Below are positions 27,980 through 37,413 of a stretch of 64,000 bases of DNA, piece after piece. Source of the DNA: Microbacterium gorillae. GTDB lineage: Bacteria; Actinomycetota; Actinomycetes; Actinomycetales; Microbacteriaceae. Under the pieces are notes generated by a model. The model ran no database searches. It saw nothing but the letters and a program-made list of their open reading frames with translations, and was not told the DNA's origin. How positions within the stretch are numbered: position 1 is the stretch's first letter; each line of letters begins with the position of its first letter. A program made the translations under genes and the position numbers. The stretch lies in contig NZ_LN648870.1 of the NCBI RefSeq assembly GCF_000826185.2, positions 62,001 through 126,000 on the forward strand, in the 5' to 3' direction.

Positions 27980-29455
27980 TCAGTGCGCGGTCTTGCCGGG
28001 GGCGAGGACGGTCTTGAAGGTTCGGAACAGGATCAGCAGGTCCTGAGCGAACGACCAGTTCTCGACGTAGTAGAGGTCGAAGCGGATCGAGTCCTCCGGC
28101 GAGAGCTGGGAGCGGCCGTTGACCTGCCACAGCCCGCTCATCCCCGGCTTGACGCGCAGGCGGCGTCCGTCGTCCAGGTCGTAGAGCGCGACCTCGTCGG
28201 GGCGCTGCGGACGCGGACCGACGAGGCTCATCTTCCCGACGAGGACGTTGAGCAGCTGGGGGAGTTCGTCGATGGAATGCCGACGGATGAACCGTCCGAC
28301 CTTGGTGATGCGCGGGTCGTCGGTGACCTTGAAGAACGGTTTGTTCGCCGAGCCCTGCAGGTCCAGGAGGCTGGCCAGCTGATCGTCCGCACCGTGGACC
28401 ATCGAGCGGAACTTGAGCATCGCGAACGGTTCTCCGTGCCGCCCGATTCGCTGCTGCGTGTAGAAGATCGGGCCCGGCCCGTCGACGCGGATCGCGATGG
28501 CGGTGGCGAGCATGACCGGGGACGTGACGATCAGCAGCGCCGCCCCCGCGAGGATGTCGAACGTGCGCTTGGCGACGCGGCGGTATCCCTCGAGCCGCGG
28601 GAAGTCCACGTGGACGAGCGGCAGACCGGCCACCGGGCGTGCGTGGATGCGGGGCCCGGCGACGTCCGTCAGCGCGGGTGCGACGACCCAGTTGACGTCG
28701 CGGTCGGCCATCGCCCAGCCGAGTCGGCGCATCGTGGTGGGGTCGAGCTCGTCCGCACCGCCGACGATGAGTGTGTCGGCTCCGACGTCGTCGATCGCCT
28801 GCGCGGTGTCCTGCATCGCACCGAGCACCGGGAGGTTGGCGACGTCGTGCGGTGAGCCGTTGGGGGTGATCGCACCGACGATGACGTACCCGCTGCCGTG
28901 TGCGCGCCGGATCGACCGCACGATGTGCGCGATCTTCGCGCGCTCACCGAGCACGATGGCGCGGAAGACGAAGTCCCCCTCACGCTGGCGGCGGCGCAGC
29001 CACTGGCGCCAGATCCAGCGACTGAGCAGCAGCGCGACGAGGCCGACCGGGAACGCGACCAGCAGCAGGAGGCGGGAGATCTCGATGCGTGCGAAGAAGC
29101 ACACGCAGACGACGACGGCGAAGGTGAAGATCGTGGCGCTGATGATGCGGCGGTACTCGCCGACGTCGTGGCCGACGATGTGCCGGTCGCGGGACTCGAA
29201 CAGGTCCAGCGCGATCAACCAGAGCACGCCGATCACCACGAGCGGGACGGCGTACGGCAGGGTGGGGCCGCTGTCCCATTCGAGCATGACGTTGCGCAGC
29301 ACCGTGACGCCGAAGACGAGCAGAACGAGGGTGATGATGGCCGCGTCGGTGTAGATCAGACGGCTCGCGTATCGGCGCTCCCACGTGACCACCCGACGCC
29401 GCTCGAGCGCATCCGCCCGAGGCGGGTGCGAGGAGTCAGCGTGGTCCGCGGTCAT
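27980..29455 (-). CDS. Polyisoprenyl-phosphate sugar-1-phosphate transferase (initiating enzyme)
   Basis: A 491-residue WbaP/CpsE-type transferase that starts repeat-unit synthesis by moving a sugar-1-phosphate from a nucleotide sugar to undecaprenyl phosphate. Four N-terminal helices (about 35-150) precede a Rossmann-like CoA-binding-type domain, one more helix (about 300-320) and the catalytic core with KFRSMVHGAD, then RRHSIDELPQLLNVL and MSLVGPRPQRP. All catalytic motifs are intact. It lies 18 nt downstream of the UDP-glucose dehydrogenase gene in one operon. The sugar it transfers cannot be read from sequence. Confidence 0.94.
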   Translation of the reverse strand: MTADHADSSHPPRADALERRRVVTWERRYASRLIYTDAAIITLVLLVFGVTVLRNVMLEWDSGPTLPYAVPLVVIGVLWLIALDLFESRDRHIVGHDVGEYRRIISATIFTFAVVVCVCFFARIEISRLLLLVAFPVGLVALLLSRWIWRQWLRRRQREGDFVFRAIVLGERAKIAHIVRSIRRAHGSGYVIVGAITPNGSPHDVANLPVLGAMQDTAQAIDDVGADTLIVGGADELDPTTMRRLGWAMADRDVNWVVAPALTDVAGPRIHARPVAGLPLVHVDFPRLEGYRRVAKRTFDILAGAALLIVTSPVMLATAIAIRVDGPGPIFYTQQRIGRHGEPFAMLKFRSMVHGADDQLASLLDLQGSANKPFFKVTDDPRITKVGRFIRRHSIDELPQLLNVLVGKMSLVGPRPQRPDEVALYDLDDGRRLRVKPGMSGLWQVNGRSQLSPEDSIRFDLYYVENWSFAQDLLILFRTFKTVLAPGKTAH

Positions 29456-29473
29456 GGTGTCGGCGGGCGGCGG

Positions 29474-30640
29474 TCAGTCGCGACCGTAGATGTCGCGGGT
29501 GTAGACCTTCTCCGCGACATCGGCGAGGACGTCGTGCGAGCGGTTCGCGATGATGACATCCGCGCGGGACTTGAACTCGTCCAGGTCGGCCACGACCTCG
29601 GAGTTGAAGAAGTCACCCGCGTCCAGGGTGGGTTCGTAGACGATGACCTCCACGCCCTTCGCCTTGATCCGCTTCATGATGCCCTGGATCGAGGAGGTGC
29701 GGAAGTTGTCCGAGCCGGACTTCATGACCAGGCGGTAGACGCCCACCGTCTTCGGGCCGCGGCGCAGGATGTCATCGGCGACGAAGTCCTTACGGGTGCT
29801 GTTGGCGTCGACGATCGCGGTGATGAGGTTCTGCGGGACGTCGGAGTAGTTCGCCAGCAGCTGCTTGGTGTCCTTGGGCAGGCAGTAGCCGCCGTAGCCG
29901 AAGGACGGGTTGTTGTAGTGCGAACCGATGCGCGGGTCGAGGCCGACGCCCTCGATGATCTCCGGGCTGGACAGGCCGTGGATCGCCGCGTAGGTGTCGA
30001 GCTCGTTGAAGTAGGCCACGCGCAGCGCCAGGTAGGTGTTGGCGAACAGCTTGATCGCTTCGGCCTCGGTGGCGCCGGTGAGCAGGACCGGGACATCCGT
30101 GTCCAGCGCGCCCTCGATCAGCAGGTCGGCGACGCGCCGGCCGATCGGACCGCGGTCGCCGACGACGATTCGGGAGGGGTGCAGGTTGTCGTAGAGCGCT
30201 CGTCCCTCGCGGAGAAACTCGGGGGAGAAGATGATCGTCGCGTCGGGGTGCTCCGCGCTGACGCGCTCCGTGAAGCCGACCGGAATCGTGGACTTGACGA
30301 CGATCGCCGCCCGCGGGTTGATCCCGAGCACCTGATCGATCACGGACTCCACCGACGAGGTGTCGAAGAACTTCGTCTCCTCGTCATAGTTGGTCGGCGT
30401 CGCGATCACGACGAATTCCGCGTCGCCGTAGGCGGCATCGGCGTCGAGGGTCGCGGTCAGATCGAGCTCGTGCGTGGCGAGGTAGTCGCTCAGTTCAGCG
30501 TCGACGATCGGGGATACCCGCCGGTTCAGCAGGTCGACCTTGTGCGCGTCGAGGTCGACGGCGACCACCTGGTTGTGCTGTGCGAGGACGACGGCATTGG
30601 ATAATCCGACGTAACCCGTGCCGGCGATCGCGATCTTCAT
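29474..30640 (-). CDS. ugd: UDP-glucose 6-dehydrogenase family
   Basis: A 388-residue NAD-dependent nucleotide-sugar dehydrogenase, oxidising UDP-glucose to UDP-glucuronate. It has the N-terminal [37 protein letters not shown], and the catalytic Cys in [10 protein letters not shown]. The start is ATG 30640 (MKIAIAG); codons further upstream overlap the divergent gene and are not conserved-looking. A TATCCT box ends 6 nt before the ATG, so the message may be leaderless. Its product probably supplies an acidic sugar for the polymer. Confidence 0.93.
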   Translation of the reverse strand: MKIAIAGTGYVGLSNAVVLAQHNQVVAVDLDAHKVDLLNRRVSPIVDAELSDYLATHELDLTATLDADAAYGDAEFVVIATPTNYDEETKFFDTSSVESVIDQVLGINPRAAIVVKSTIPVGFTERVSAEHPDATIIFSPEFLREGRALYDNLHPSRIVVGDRGPIGRRVADLLIEGALDTDVPVLLTGATEAEAIKLFANTYLALRVAYFNELDTYAAIHGLSSPEIIEGVGLDPRIGSHYNNPSFGYGGYCLPKDTKQLLANYSDVPQNLITAIVDANSTRKDFVADDILRRGPKTVGVYRLVMKSGSDNFRTSSIQGIMKRIKAKGVEVIVYEPTLDAGDFFNSEVVADLDEFKSRADVIIANRSHDVLADVAEKVYTRDIYGRD

Positions 30641-30646
30641 CCCTCC

Positions 30647-30652
30647 AGGATA
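30647..30652 (-). promoter_or_regulatory. -10 box (TATCCT) of the ugd operon
   Basis: TATCCT ends 6 nt before ATG 30640. The purine run GGAGGG between them abuts the start codon with no spacer, too close for normal ribosome binding, which favours a leaderless transcript. Confidence 0.5.
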
Positions 30653-30721
30653 GTTGTTACTTCGCTCCGACCGGGACCGTTGTGCACCGCCGGACGCCGG
30701 GGGCGCCACCGCCGGACCGCC

Positions 30722-30727
30722 TAGAAT
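30722..30727 (+). promoter_or_regulatory. -10 box (TAGAAT) of the bifunctional glycosyltransferase gene
   Basis: TAGAAT lies 7 nt before GTG 30735 with no ribosome binding site between them, so the transcript should begin at or beside the start codon. It diverges from the ugd promoter 70 nt away. Confidence 0.6.
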
Positions 30728-30734
30728 CGGTCGA

Positions 30735-33086
30735 GTGAAGCCGGTTCCCGTTCTCTCCATCGTCATGCCGGTCTTCGATGATGAGGCGACGCTGGCCGCG
30801 TCCCTGGAGAGCGCGCTGGCCCAGACGCTGACCGACATCGAGATCGTCTGCGTTGACGACGCGTCCACGGACGGCTCCGCGGCGGTGCTGGAGCGCTTCG
30901 CGGCGCGGGACGCCCGCGTGCGCGTGGTGCGGCAGCCGCGCAACCTGTCCGCGTTCCAGGCGCGCCGGGCCGGCATTCTCGCGGCCGCCGCCGAGTACGT
31001 GATGTTCCTCGACGGTGACGACGAGCTGGTTCCGGACGCGGCCCGTCGCGCGGTCACCGTGGCGCGGGAGACGGACGCGGACCTCGTCGGCTTCGGTGTC
31101 ACCGTGATCGAGAAGGACGGACGCGACGGCGGATCGTACGAGGGCCGACTGCAGCCGAAGCACGACAGGCTGGAAGGGGCGGACGTGCTCGCCGGCCTCT
31201 TCCCGGTCGGCAAGCCGGCCCAGGGACAGCTCTGGCGCTACCTCTTCCGCACCGCCGTGCTGCGTGGCGCGTATGCGCTGCTGCCGGAGGATCTCGTCCT
31301 GCCGCGGGTGAACGATCTGCCCCTGATGGTGCTGGTGGCGGCGCTGGCCACCCGGTACGTCTCCACCAACGAGAAGCTGTACCGCTACCACTTCGGTCGT
31401 GGCGGCAGCGGGCAGCTGGTGGAGAGCATCGAGCGCGCGGAGTTCTACGTCTCCGCCATTCGTTCGATCGACAGCATCCGTCCCGCGGTCGAGGAGCTCG
31501 CCACGCGGCGCGCGGACCCGCACCCGCTGCGTGACGCGTACGAGTCGGCCCGGCTGTCCATCATCGGTTACGTGGCCTCGCAGCTGATCGACAAGAGCGA
31601 CAGCACGGTGTTGGACGCCGCCCTCGCGCATCTGCACACGGTGGCACCGGCGCAGGACATCATCCATGCGGCGGCGCGGTTCTACCCCCGCATCCTCACC
31701 ACGCTCAAGTTCCACACGCCGCACCAGCCGCTGGGGGAGCGTCCGGTGCGCAGCGTGCTGCTGGCCACCTCCACCCTGCGCACCGGCGGGGTCTCCGCCG
31801 TGCTCGCGTCACAGGCGCGCTACCTCCGTGAGGCGGGCTACCGCGTGACCGTCGTGGCACGCAGCCAGGGCAGCGATCCGAAAGCGGTCCCGGAGGGCGT
31901 CGAGTTCGTCGAGCTGACCAAGCGCGACCTGGTCGATCGGCTCGAGGAGTGGGCCGAGATCTGTCGCACGCACGCGGTGGACGTCGTGATCGATCACCAG
32001 GTGCTCTACACGCGGTACTGGCCCGAATTCGCGCTGATGGCGCGGTCCGAGGGTGCGGCGACGGTGGGGTGGTTGCACAACTTCGTCGGGCGTCCGATCT
32101 ACGACGGCAACGACCGCCTCTCCCTCATCGAACAGTGCAGCAACACCCTGGCGCAGCTGATCACGCTCGCGCCCCTGGACGTCGCCTACTTCAAACTGCG
32201 AGGGATCGGGCACGCCGCGTTCGTCCCGAACCCGCCCTCACCGATGCTGCTCGCGTCCGCCGAGGAGTCGGTGGTCAAGGCCCCGCCGGCCAAGCGGATC
32301 GAGCTGGTCTGGTGGGGTCGCCTCGAGCAGCGCACCAAGCAGGTCCGCGAGCTCATCGAGGTCGGTGTGCAGCTGCGGCGCCTGAACGTCGATTTCCACC
32401 TGACCGTGATCGGTCCGGACTGGGACGACCTGACCGCCAAGAAGTTCAACGCGGAAGCGCGGCGCCGGCATGTCGGCGACCAGGTGGTCGCGATCGGGCC
32501 GCTGCACGGGGAGAAACTGCTGCAGGCGATCGATGCCGCCGACGCGTTCGTGTCGACGAGCATCATCGAGGGCTATCAGCTCACGATCGCGGAGGCCCAG
32601 GCGCGCGGCCTGCCCGTGTTCATGTACGAACTGCCCTGGTTGACGCTGGTCCAGGACAACGCCGGCATCGTGTCGGTCCCGCAGGGCGATGCTCGAGGCC
32701 TGGCCCAGCAGATCAGCGAGGTGCTGGCGGACCCGCAGCGCTATCGTCGCCTGTCGATCGCATCGGTCGAGGCGGCCGGCCGTGCGCTGGACTACGACTT
32801 CGGCGGGCTGTACCAGGGCGCGATCACCGGGACGCTGCCGCCGGAATTCTCCCCCGAGCCCACGCTGGCTGACGCGGACGATCTGCTGGGGCTGATGGTC
32901 TTCTTCGCCGAGCGTGCGAACAAGCGCGGTCGTGTCGCGCAGACGGCCGAGAGCACGGCGGATCCGTCCGCCGCGGGGGCTCGCCTCTGGCAGGCTGCCG
33001 CGCCGGCCGGCCGTGAAGCGCTCAAGCGCCTCCCCGGCCTCCGTCCTCTCGCCCATAAGGCGAAGGGCTGGTTGCGCGCGCGCTGA
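30735..33086 (+). CDS. Bifunctional glycosyltransferase (GT2 plus GT4-like domains)
   Basis: A 783-residue cytoplasmic protein with two transferase modules. The N-terminal GT2 (GT-A fold) starts [11 protein letters not shown] and has CVDDAST and the metal-binding DGDD near residue 93. From about residue 336 a GT-B domain begins with [17 protein letters not shown], has [11 protein letters not shown] near 520, and keeps the E-x7-E-type [16 protein letters not shown]. It therefore probably adds two sugars in succession. The start is GTG 30735, chosen for the -10 box 7 nt upstream. It converges on the pyruvyltransferase gene, whose stop codon is only 2 nt away. Confidence 0.9.
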   Translation: MKPVPVLSIVMPVFDDEATLAASLESALAQTLTDIEIVCVDDASTDGSAAVLERFAARDARVRVVRQPRNLSAFQARRAGILAAAAEYVMFLDGDDELVPDAARRAVTVARETDADLVGFGVTVIEKDGRDGGSYEGRLQPKHDRLEGADVLAGLFPVGKPAQGQLWRYLFRTAVLRGAYALLPEDLVLPRVNDLPLMVLVAALATRYVSTNEKLYRYHFGRGGSGQLVESIERAEFYVSAIRSIDSIRPAVEELATRRADPHPLRDAYESARLSIIGYVASQLIDKSDSTVLDAALAHLHTVAPAQDIIHAAARFYPRILTTLKFHTPHQPLGERPVRSVLLATSTLRTGGVSAVLASQARYLREAGYRVTVVARSQGSDPKAVPEGVEFVELTKRDLVDRLEEWAEICRTHAVDVVIDHQVLYTRYWPEFALMARSEGAATVGWLHNFVGRPIYDGNDRLSLIEQCSNTLAQLITLAPLDVAYFKLRGIGHAAFVPNPPSPMLLASAEESVVKAPPAKRIELVWWGRLEQRTKQVRELIEVGVQLRRLNVDFHLTVIGPDWDDLTAKKFNAEARRRHVGDQVVAIGPLHGEKLLQAIDAADAFVSTSIIEGYQLTIAEAQARGLPVFMYELPWLTLVQDNAGIVSVPQGDARGLAQQISEVLADPQRYRRLSIASVEAAGRALDYDFGGLYQGAITGTLPPEFSPEPTLADADDLLGLMVFFAERANKRGRVAQTAESTADPSAAGARLWQAAAPAGREALKRLPGLRPLAHKAKGWLRAR

Positions 33087-33088
33087 GC

Positions 33089-34114
33089 TCAGCGGATGAA
33101 GTGGATGAGTTTGCGGGACTCGTTCTTCAGACGGTGCAGCGCAGCTTCGTCGTCCTCGGTCCAGACAGCCGTCTCCGCGGCCGCCAGGAAGCGCTTGAGG
33201 TCGGCGACGGTCGCGGTGCGGAGGTCGATGGCGCGCTCCGGGTGACCGATCTGCTCGTAGAACCGTCGGGTCTTCTCGCGCACGTACAGGGAGTACGTCG
33301 GGATGCGCAGGGAGTAGGCGGTGATCGCGAGGTGCAGGTGGGACGTGAACAGCGCTCGCAGCCCTGCCAGGTGCGGCAGGAAGTCCGCCAGCGCGCGATA
33401 GCTCAGCCTCTCCGCCGCCGGGGCGAAGGGGGCGATCTCGGACTTCGCCTCACCGTTGCGAATCAGGACGACGTCTGCGGCGTGGTCGGCCGCGTACGAG
33501 CCGAGGGCTCGGACGATCTTCGGCAGTCGTCGATTGCCCTGGACATCCGCGAATCCCTTGACGTCGAACTGCAGCCCCAGCCGGCCGGTCTGCACGGTGG
33601 GGAAGTCGAGGAGGTCCGGTGTGAGCAGCGCGAGGTCGGCACCCAGCACGAGTCGCTTGGCGCCGACGCCGATCCCGTGCAGGTGGTCGTAGGACTCCTG
33701 GTCTCGAACGCCGACCCTTGCGGCGATGAGGGAGACGCCGTAGGCGAGCAGCTTCGACTTCTCGACGAGCCATGGTCCCGCGCCCACGCTGGTGACGTAC
33801 ACGGTCTTTCCGGCGAGGCGTCCGTCCATTCCGGCGCGCGCCACGATCTCGAGGTACGAGGCCCCCGGCTTCGCGCCGGACGTGTCGCTCATGATCCCGC
33901 CACCGCCGACGACGATCACGTCGGCGGTTTCGAAGTGCTTGCCGTACCCCTCGGAGAACGTGGTCCCGAGCCAGGTGCTGTTCTCCTCGCTGAGCCGCGG
34001 GATGGTCACCGCATAGCCCTCCTTCTGGAGATGCTTCGCCAGGATCCCTCCGACGAGATCGTCCCCGAAGTTGTGCGCCCGATACGGCCCGACGATCAAT
34101 GCGTTCTTCGTCAT
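33089..34114 (-). CDS. Polysaccharide pyruvyl transferase family protein
   Basis: A 341-residue protein of the CsaB/WcaK-type family, which transfers a pyruvyl ketal from phosphoenolpyruvate to a sugar; some members have other roles. Visible family marks are the N-terminal HNFGDDLVGG, VVGGGGIMSD, the central VGVRDQESYDHL, and LFTSHLHLAITA with the conserved His. It is the last gene of the exporter operon, 44 nt after the ATPase gene, suggesting that it modifies the exported polymer. Confidence 0.85.
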   Translation of the reverse strand: MTKNALIVGPYRAHNFGDDLVGGILAKHLQKEGYAVTIPRLSEENSTWLGTTFSEGYGKHFETADVIVVGGGGIMSDTSGAKPGASYLEIVARAGMDGRLAGKTVYVTSVGAGPWLVEKSKLLAYGVSLIAARVGVRDQESYDHLHGIGVGAKRLVLGADLALLTPDLLDFPTVQTGRLGLQFDVKGFADVQGNRRLPKIVRALGSYAADHAADVVLIRNGEAKSEIAPFAPAAERLSYRALADFLPHLAGLRALFTSHLHLAITAYSLRIPTYSLYVREKTRRFYEQIGHPERAIDLRTATVADLKRFLAAAETAVWTEDDEAALHRLKNESRKLIHFIR

Positions 34115-34158
34115 TTGTCTCCGTGGCTGATCGGGGAGGACTCGAAAGGTGTCAGGAA

Positions 34159-35766
34159 CTACCCGGAAGCGGCGGGTGAGGGATCGGTCGGCGCGTCGAC
34201 GGTCGGATCGGGCTCGGGAACCGGGTTCTCGGTGGGCCCCGGTTCGACGGGCGTTGTGGGATCCTCCGTCGGCACCGGGTCAACGGGCGCCGGATCCTCC
34301 GTCGGGGCCGGATCCACGGGGGCGGGCGCCGGAACGACCTCCGCCGCCGCGAGGTCCCGCACGACGACGACCGACGAGGTGACCTGCTGGCCCTGCGCGT
34401 TCTGCGTCACGAGGGTGTACATCAGCGCCTCGTTGTAGCAGCCGTAGGTGACCGACTGTGCGGGGACCGATGCCGGTTGGTCGACCAGCAGCGGTTGACT
34501 GTTGCTGCCGTCCGGGATCGACGTCGAGATGGAGACCGTTTTCGCGCCCGCGACATCCCAGCTCAGCTGCAACGCCGCCGTGGACTCCGTGGTGTCGCAG
34601 TGAATCGTCAGCGGTGATGCCGCGAAGTTGTTGATGACCGGCAGCACGGGCGTCGGCGTCGGTGTCGGGGTGGTGGTCGGCGTCGGTGACGCGCTCTGTT
34701 CGAGCGCCGCACGCACTTCGGAGAGTTCGCTTCGATCGGACTGGTTGGCGACGAGCGCGACAGCGGCTCCGGCGCCGACGGCGGCGATGATCGCGCCACC
34801 GGTGAGCGAGAACGCGAGGATGCGGCGGCGAGAGCGACGGCGGTCCACCGAACGGTACCGGTCTCGTCGTGCCTTCGTTCGAGGGCTCTCCCCGGGGACG
34901 GCCACCGGCTTCGTCGAGGTCGTCTCCGGCACCGTGGGGAGCGCAGTCGTGACGGCGGCCGGCACGGCTTTCGGCTTCGACGCGGCACCCACGGCGACGC
35001 TCGTCGGATCCTTCGACCAGCGGGTGTATTCGTCGACGACGTCTTTGATCGGTCCGTCGGCGCGCAGCTCGCCCTTGTGGATCCACAGCCCGCGCTCGCA
35101 CGCGTCCTTGAGGGATCCGGCTGAGTGGCTGACGATCATCACCAGTCCGGCGGCCTCGCGGAGGCCGCGAATTCGTTCTTCACTCTTCTGGCGGAACCGG
35201 CGGTCGCCGACGGCGAGTGCCTCATCCAGGAGAAGGATGGAGTGCGGCCGTGCGGACGCGATGGCGAACCGCAACCGCGCGCCCATGCCCGACGAGTACG
35301 TGCGCATGGGGTGGCTGATGAAGTCATTGAGTTCGGCGAAATCCGCGATCTCACCGACCTGGGAGGCGGCCTCTTCGGGCGTGAACCCCATGGCGAGCAG
35401 GCCGAGCTTGATGTTGACCTCGCCGGACAATTCCGGCATGAGTGCCGCGTTGACGCCGAGCAGCACCGGTCGGTCGGCCGCCCAGATGCTCCCTTCGGAC
35501 GTCGGGATCAAGCCCGCGAGGGCGCGGAACAGCGTGGACTTTCCCGAGCCGTTGTGTCCGACGACGCCGACGGACTCGCCTTCGGTGGCCGTGAAGCTGA
35601 CTCCGCGCAGCGCCGGAACCGAATTGATGTGTCGGCCGGATTGGCCGAGCAGCTTGCTCCGTGCACCGACGGGCTTTCCCGACGAGTAGACCTGGTAGGT
35701 GACGTGCGCGTCGTCGGCGACGATCATGGCGCGTCGTCCGCCTCCGGCGATCGCGTTCTCATTCAT
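34159..35766 (-). CDS. Polysaccharide ABC exporter ATPase fused to a membrane helix and extracellular domain (TagH-like)
   Basis: From ATG 35766 the protein is 535 residues. Residues 45-250 form the nucleotide-binding domain: Walker A GHNGSGKST (70-78), signature TYSSGM (157-162), Walker B ILLLDEA (177-183), switch His near 214. A basic linker leads to one helix (about 316-340), then an Ig-like module with two Cys (about 375-465) and a Pro/Glu/Asp/Thr-rich tail of PAP, PVD and PTED units. TagH of Bacillus has a similar ATPase-helix-ectodomain plan; most Wzt proteins have a cytoplasmic C-terminal domain instead. The start is uncertain: GTG 35784 overlaps the permease stop, and an ATG at 35793 is also in frame. 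It pairs with the permease gene 10 nt upstream. Confidence 0.9.
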   Translation of the reverse strand: MNENAIAGGGRRAMIVADDAHVTYQVYSSGKPVGARSKLLGQSGRHINSVPALRGVSFTATEGESVGVVGHNGSGKSTLFRALAGLIPTSEGSIWAADRPVLLGVNAALMPELSGEVNIKLGLLAMGFTPEEAASQVGEIADFAELNDFISHPMRTYSSGMGARLRFAIASARPHSILLLDEALAVGDRRFRQKSEERIRGLREAAGLVMIVSHSAGSLKDACERGLWIHKGELRADGPIKDVVDEYTRWSKDPTSVAVGAASKPKAVPAAVTTALPTVPETTSTKPVAVPGESPRTKARRDRYRSVDRRRSRRRILAFSLTGGAIIAAVGAGAAVALVANQSDRSELSEVRAALEQSASPTPTTTPTPTPTPVLPVINNFAASPLTIHCDTTESTAALQLSWDVAGAKTVSISTSIPDGSNSQPLLVDQPASVPAQSVTYGCYNEALMYTLVTQNAQGQQVTSSVVVVRDLAAAEVVPAPAPVDPAPTEDPAPVDPVPTEDPTTPVEPGPTENPVPEPDPTVDAPTDPSPAASG

Positions 35767-35776
35767 CAAGAGAGTT

Positions 35777-36622
35777 TCAGTCACTGAGGCCATACCTCGC
35801 TTCGGCCTGCCAGAAGAAGACCGTTCCGACGACGATGGTGACGAGAGCCCACGTTCCTGCGGCGACCCACGCGATGGCCGGGGCCGTGTAGGAACTGAGA
35901 AGCACTGACCGCGCGAGGGAGACGAAGTCGTAGGTCGGGATCCAGTGAGCGATCGCCAGCAGCGTGGGGTAATTCGCCAGTGCACCGTCAATGCTGAAGA
36001 AGATACCCGTCACGTAGAACAGGACCCGGTTGATGATCGGGATCGCCTGTTGAACATCACGTGCGTGGGTGGACAAGCGGGCCACGATGAGCGCGACGCC
36101 GAGGTTGAACACCGACATTACGGCCAGGATCGGGATCAGGAGCAGCCACGACCACGAGATCGGTTCGCCGAACACGAGCATCAGGATGCCGAGGAGCGCC
36201 ACCACGGGGATCATCCGCATCGCCTGCTCTACGACGACGGATACCGGGAGCAGGATGCGCGGGAAGCCGAGGCTCTGCACGAGCTTGGCATTGCCCGTGA
36301 TGGCTTTCGAGCCTGCTCCGAAGCAACCGGTGAAGAACTCGAACGTGAACACCCCGACGATGAGGAACGGTACGAAACTGGCCGGGCGCGCGGGCCCGGA
36401 GAGCACGAAGTGGAAGATCGCGCCGTAGATCAGCACCATCGACAGCGGCCTGAGGATGAGCCACAGAACGCCGAGCCGATTCTGGAGCAGACTCGACGCC
36501 AACTTGTACCGCGCCAGTTCGAAGCCGAACGAACGGCGTCGCCACGCTTCGGCGAGGTAGCGGCCAAGTGGAGGGCGTTGTCCGACCTCGGTGAGGTTGG
36601 CAGAGGCGTAGCTCGCGCTCAT
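35777..36622 (-). CDS. Polysaccharide ABC exporter permease (TagG/Wzm type)
   Basis: A 281-residue ABC-2 permease with six helices, which forms the membrane channel for a lipid-linked glycan. The N-terminal ELARYKLASSLLQNRLGVLW and the C-terminal FYVTGIFFSID are typical of Wzm/TagG/RfbD proteins. The ATG at 36622 follows GGGGAGGGG. It is the first gene of permease-ATPase-pyruvyltransferase and has its own candidate promoter. A polymer exported this way is completed in the cytoplasm; no Wzy polymerase was recognised in the window. Confidence 0.93.
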   Translation of the reverse strand: MSASYASANLTEVGQRPPLGRYLAEAWRRRSFGFELARYKLASSLLQNRLGVLWLILRPLSMVLIYGAIFHFVLSGPARPASFVPFLIVGVFTFEFFTGCFGAGSKAITGNAKLVQSLGFPRILLPVSVVVEQAMRMIPVVALLGILMLVFGEPISWSWLLLIPILAVMSVFNLGVALIVARLSTHARDVQQAIPIINRVLFYVTGIFFSIDGALANYPTLLAIAHWIPTYDFVSLARSVLLSSYTAPAIAWVAAGTWALVTIVVGTVFFWQAEARYGLSD

Positions 36623-36650
36623 ATAGATTCCCCTCCCCGCTCAGACCGAC

Positions 36651-36681
36651 GGCCGCGAATTCCGCGGCCTCCGAGATTCTA
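36651..36681 (-). promoter_or_regulatory. Promoter and leader hairpin of the exporter operon
   Basis: On the minus strand TAGAAT (36681-36676) is a good -10, and the leader then contains a perfect 7-bp hairpin, GGCCGCG/CGCGGCC (36651-36657 and 36663-36669) with a 5-nt loop, before the ribosome binding site. The hairpin may tune expression. The 128-nt gap 36623-36750 holds nothing else. Confidence 0.5.
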
Positions 36682-36750
36682 GCGCGCGTCCTCTGAGAGG
36701 ATCATCTGCCCCAGGCGCCGCAGTGGCTGACCCCTCCTCAGATTGTTCGA

Positions 36751-37386
36751 TCAGATATTGTGCTTGCGCTCCCAGAACAGGCCCTCCCGGACGACCTTCG
36801 CCGGATTGCCGGCGATCGCGGCGTTCTCGGTCTCGAATTTCTTCGTCACCACGCTCCCGGACCCCACGATGGTCCCCAGGGGCAGGCGAACATTCTTGTT
36901 GATGAGGACGTTCCGCCCGATCCAGACGTGGTCGCCGATGACGATGGACGGGTCGTGAGCGGCGTTGACCATCTCGCCGGAGGCATCGCGGATGATATGA
37001 CCGTCGCTCGCCTGGATGACCACGTTGGTGCTGATCATGACGTCATCTCCGATCACTACGGACAGCTTGGACTCGTCGCGAAGGAAGATCTGGCCTCCTC
37101 CGAACATCGAGAAGCTGTGGCCGATCGTGAGGTTGACATCCACGGCGCCGGCGCCGCCCAGCCACACGACCACGCCGTCGAAGACTCCGCGCTCCCGGCT
37201 GTCGTCGATGCGTACCGTCGACCGGTGTCCGAGGATGAGCTTCGAGCCTCGGAACTTCGCGCCCTCATGAATCTCGACCACGCTGCCTTCGCCGCGCCAA
37301 TCGATGGTGAGGCCCTCGAACTTGTGCTTGGGGTCCACCTCGGTGCGGCTGCCGTCGGCGGCGATTAGAAACAACTGTGATGGCAT
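36751..37386 (-). CDS. Left-handed beta-helix acyltransferase (hexapeptide repeat)
   Basis: A 211-residue protein with hexapeptide-repeat turns and the end signature IVIGDHVWIGRNVLINKNV, then GTIVGSGSVVTK and IAGNPAKVVREG, as in maltose/galactoside O-acetyltransferases. The likely catalytic His is in DGHII. It probably transfers an acetyl group from acetyl-CoA to a sugar or nucleotide sugar in the cytoplasm. It is the last gene of the five-gene decoration operon and follows the WavE-like gene by 27 nt. Confidence 0.85.
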   Translation of the reverse strand: MPSQLFLIAADGSRTEVDPKHKFEGLTIDWRGEGSVVEIHEGAKFRGSKLILGHRSTVRIDDSRERGVFDGVVVWLGGAGAVDVNLTIGHSFSMFGGGQIFLRDESKLSVVIGDDVMISTNVVIQASDGHIIRDASGEMVNAAHDPSIVIGDHVWIGRNVLINKNVRLPLGTIVGSGSVVTKKFETENAAIAGNPAKVVREGLFWERKHNI

Positions 37387-37413
37387 TCTTTGACTTCCTC
37401 TCCGTCGCGGCGG

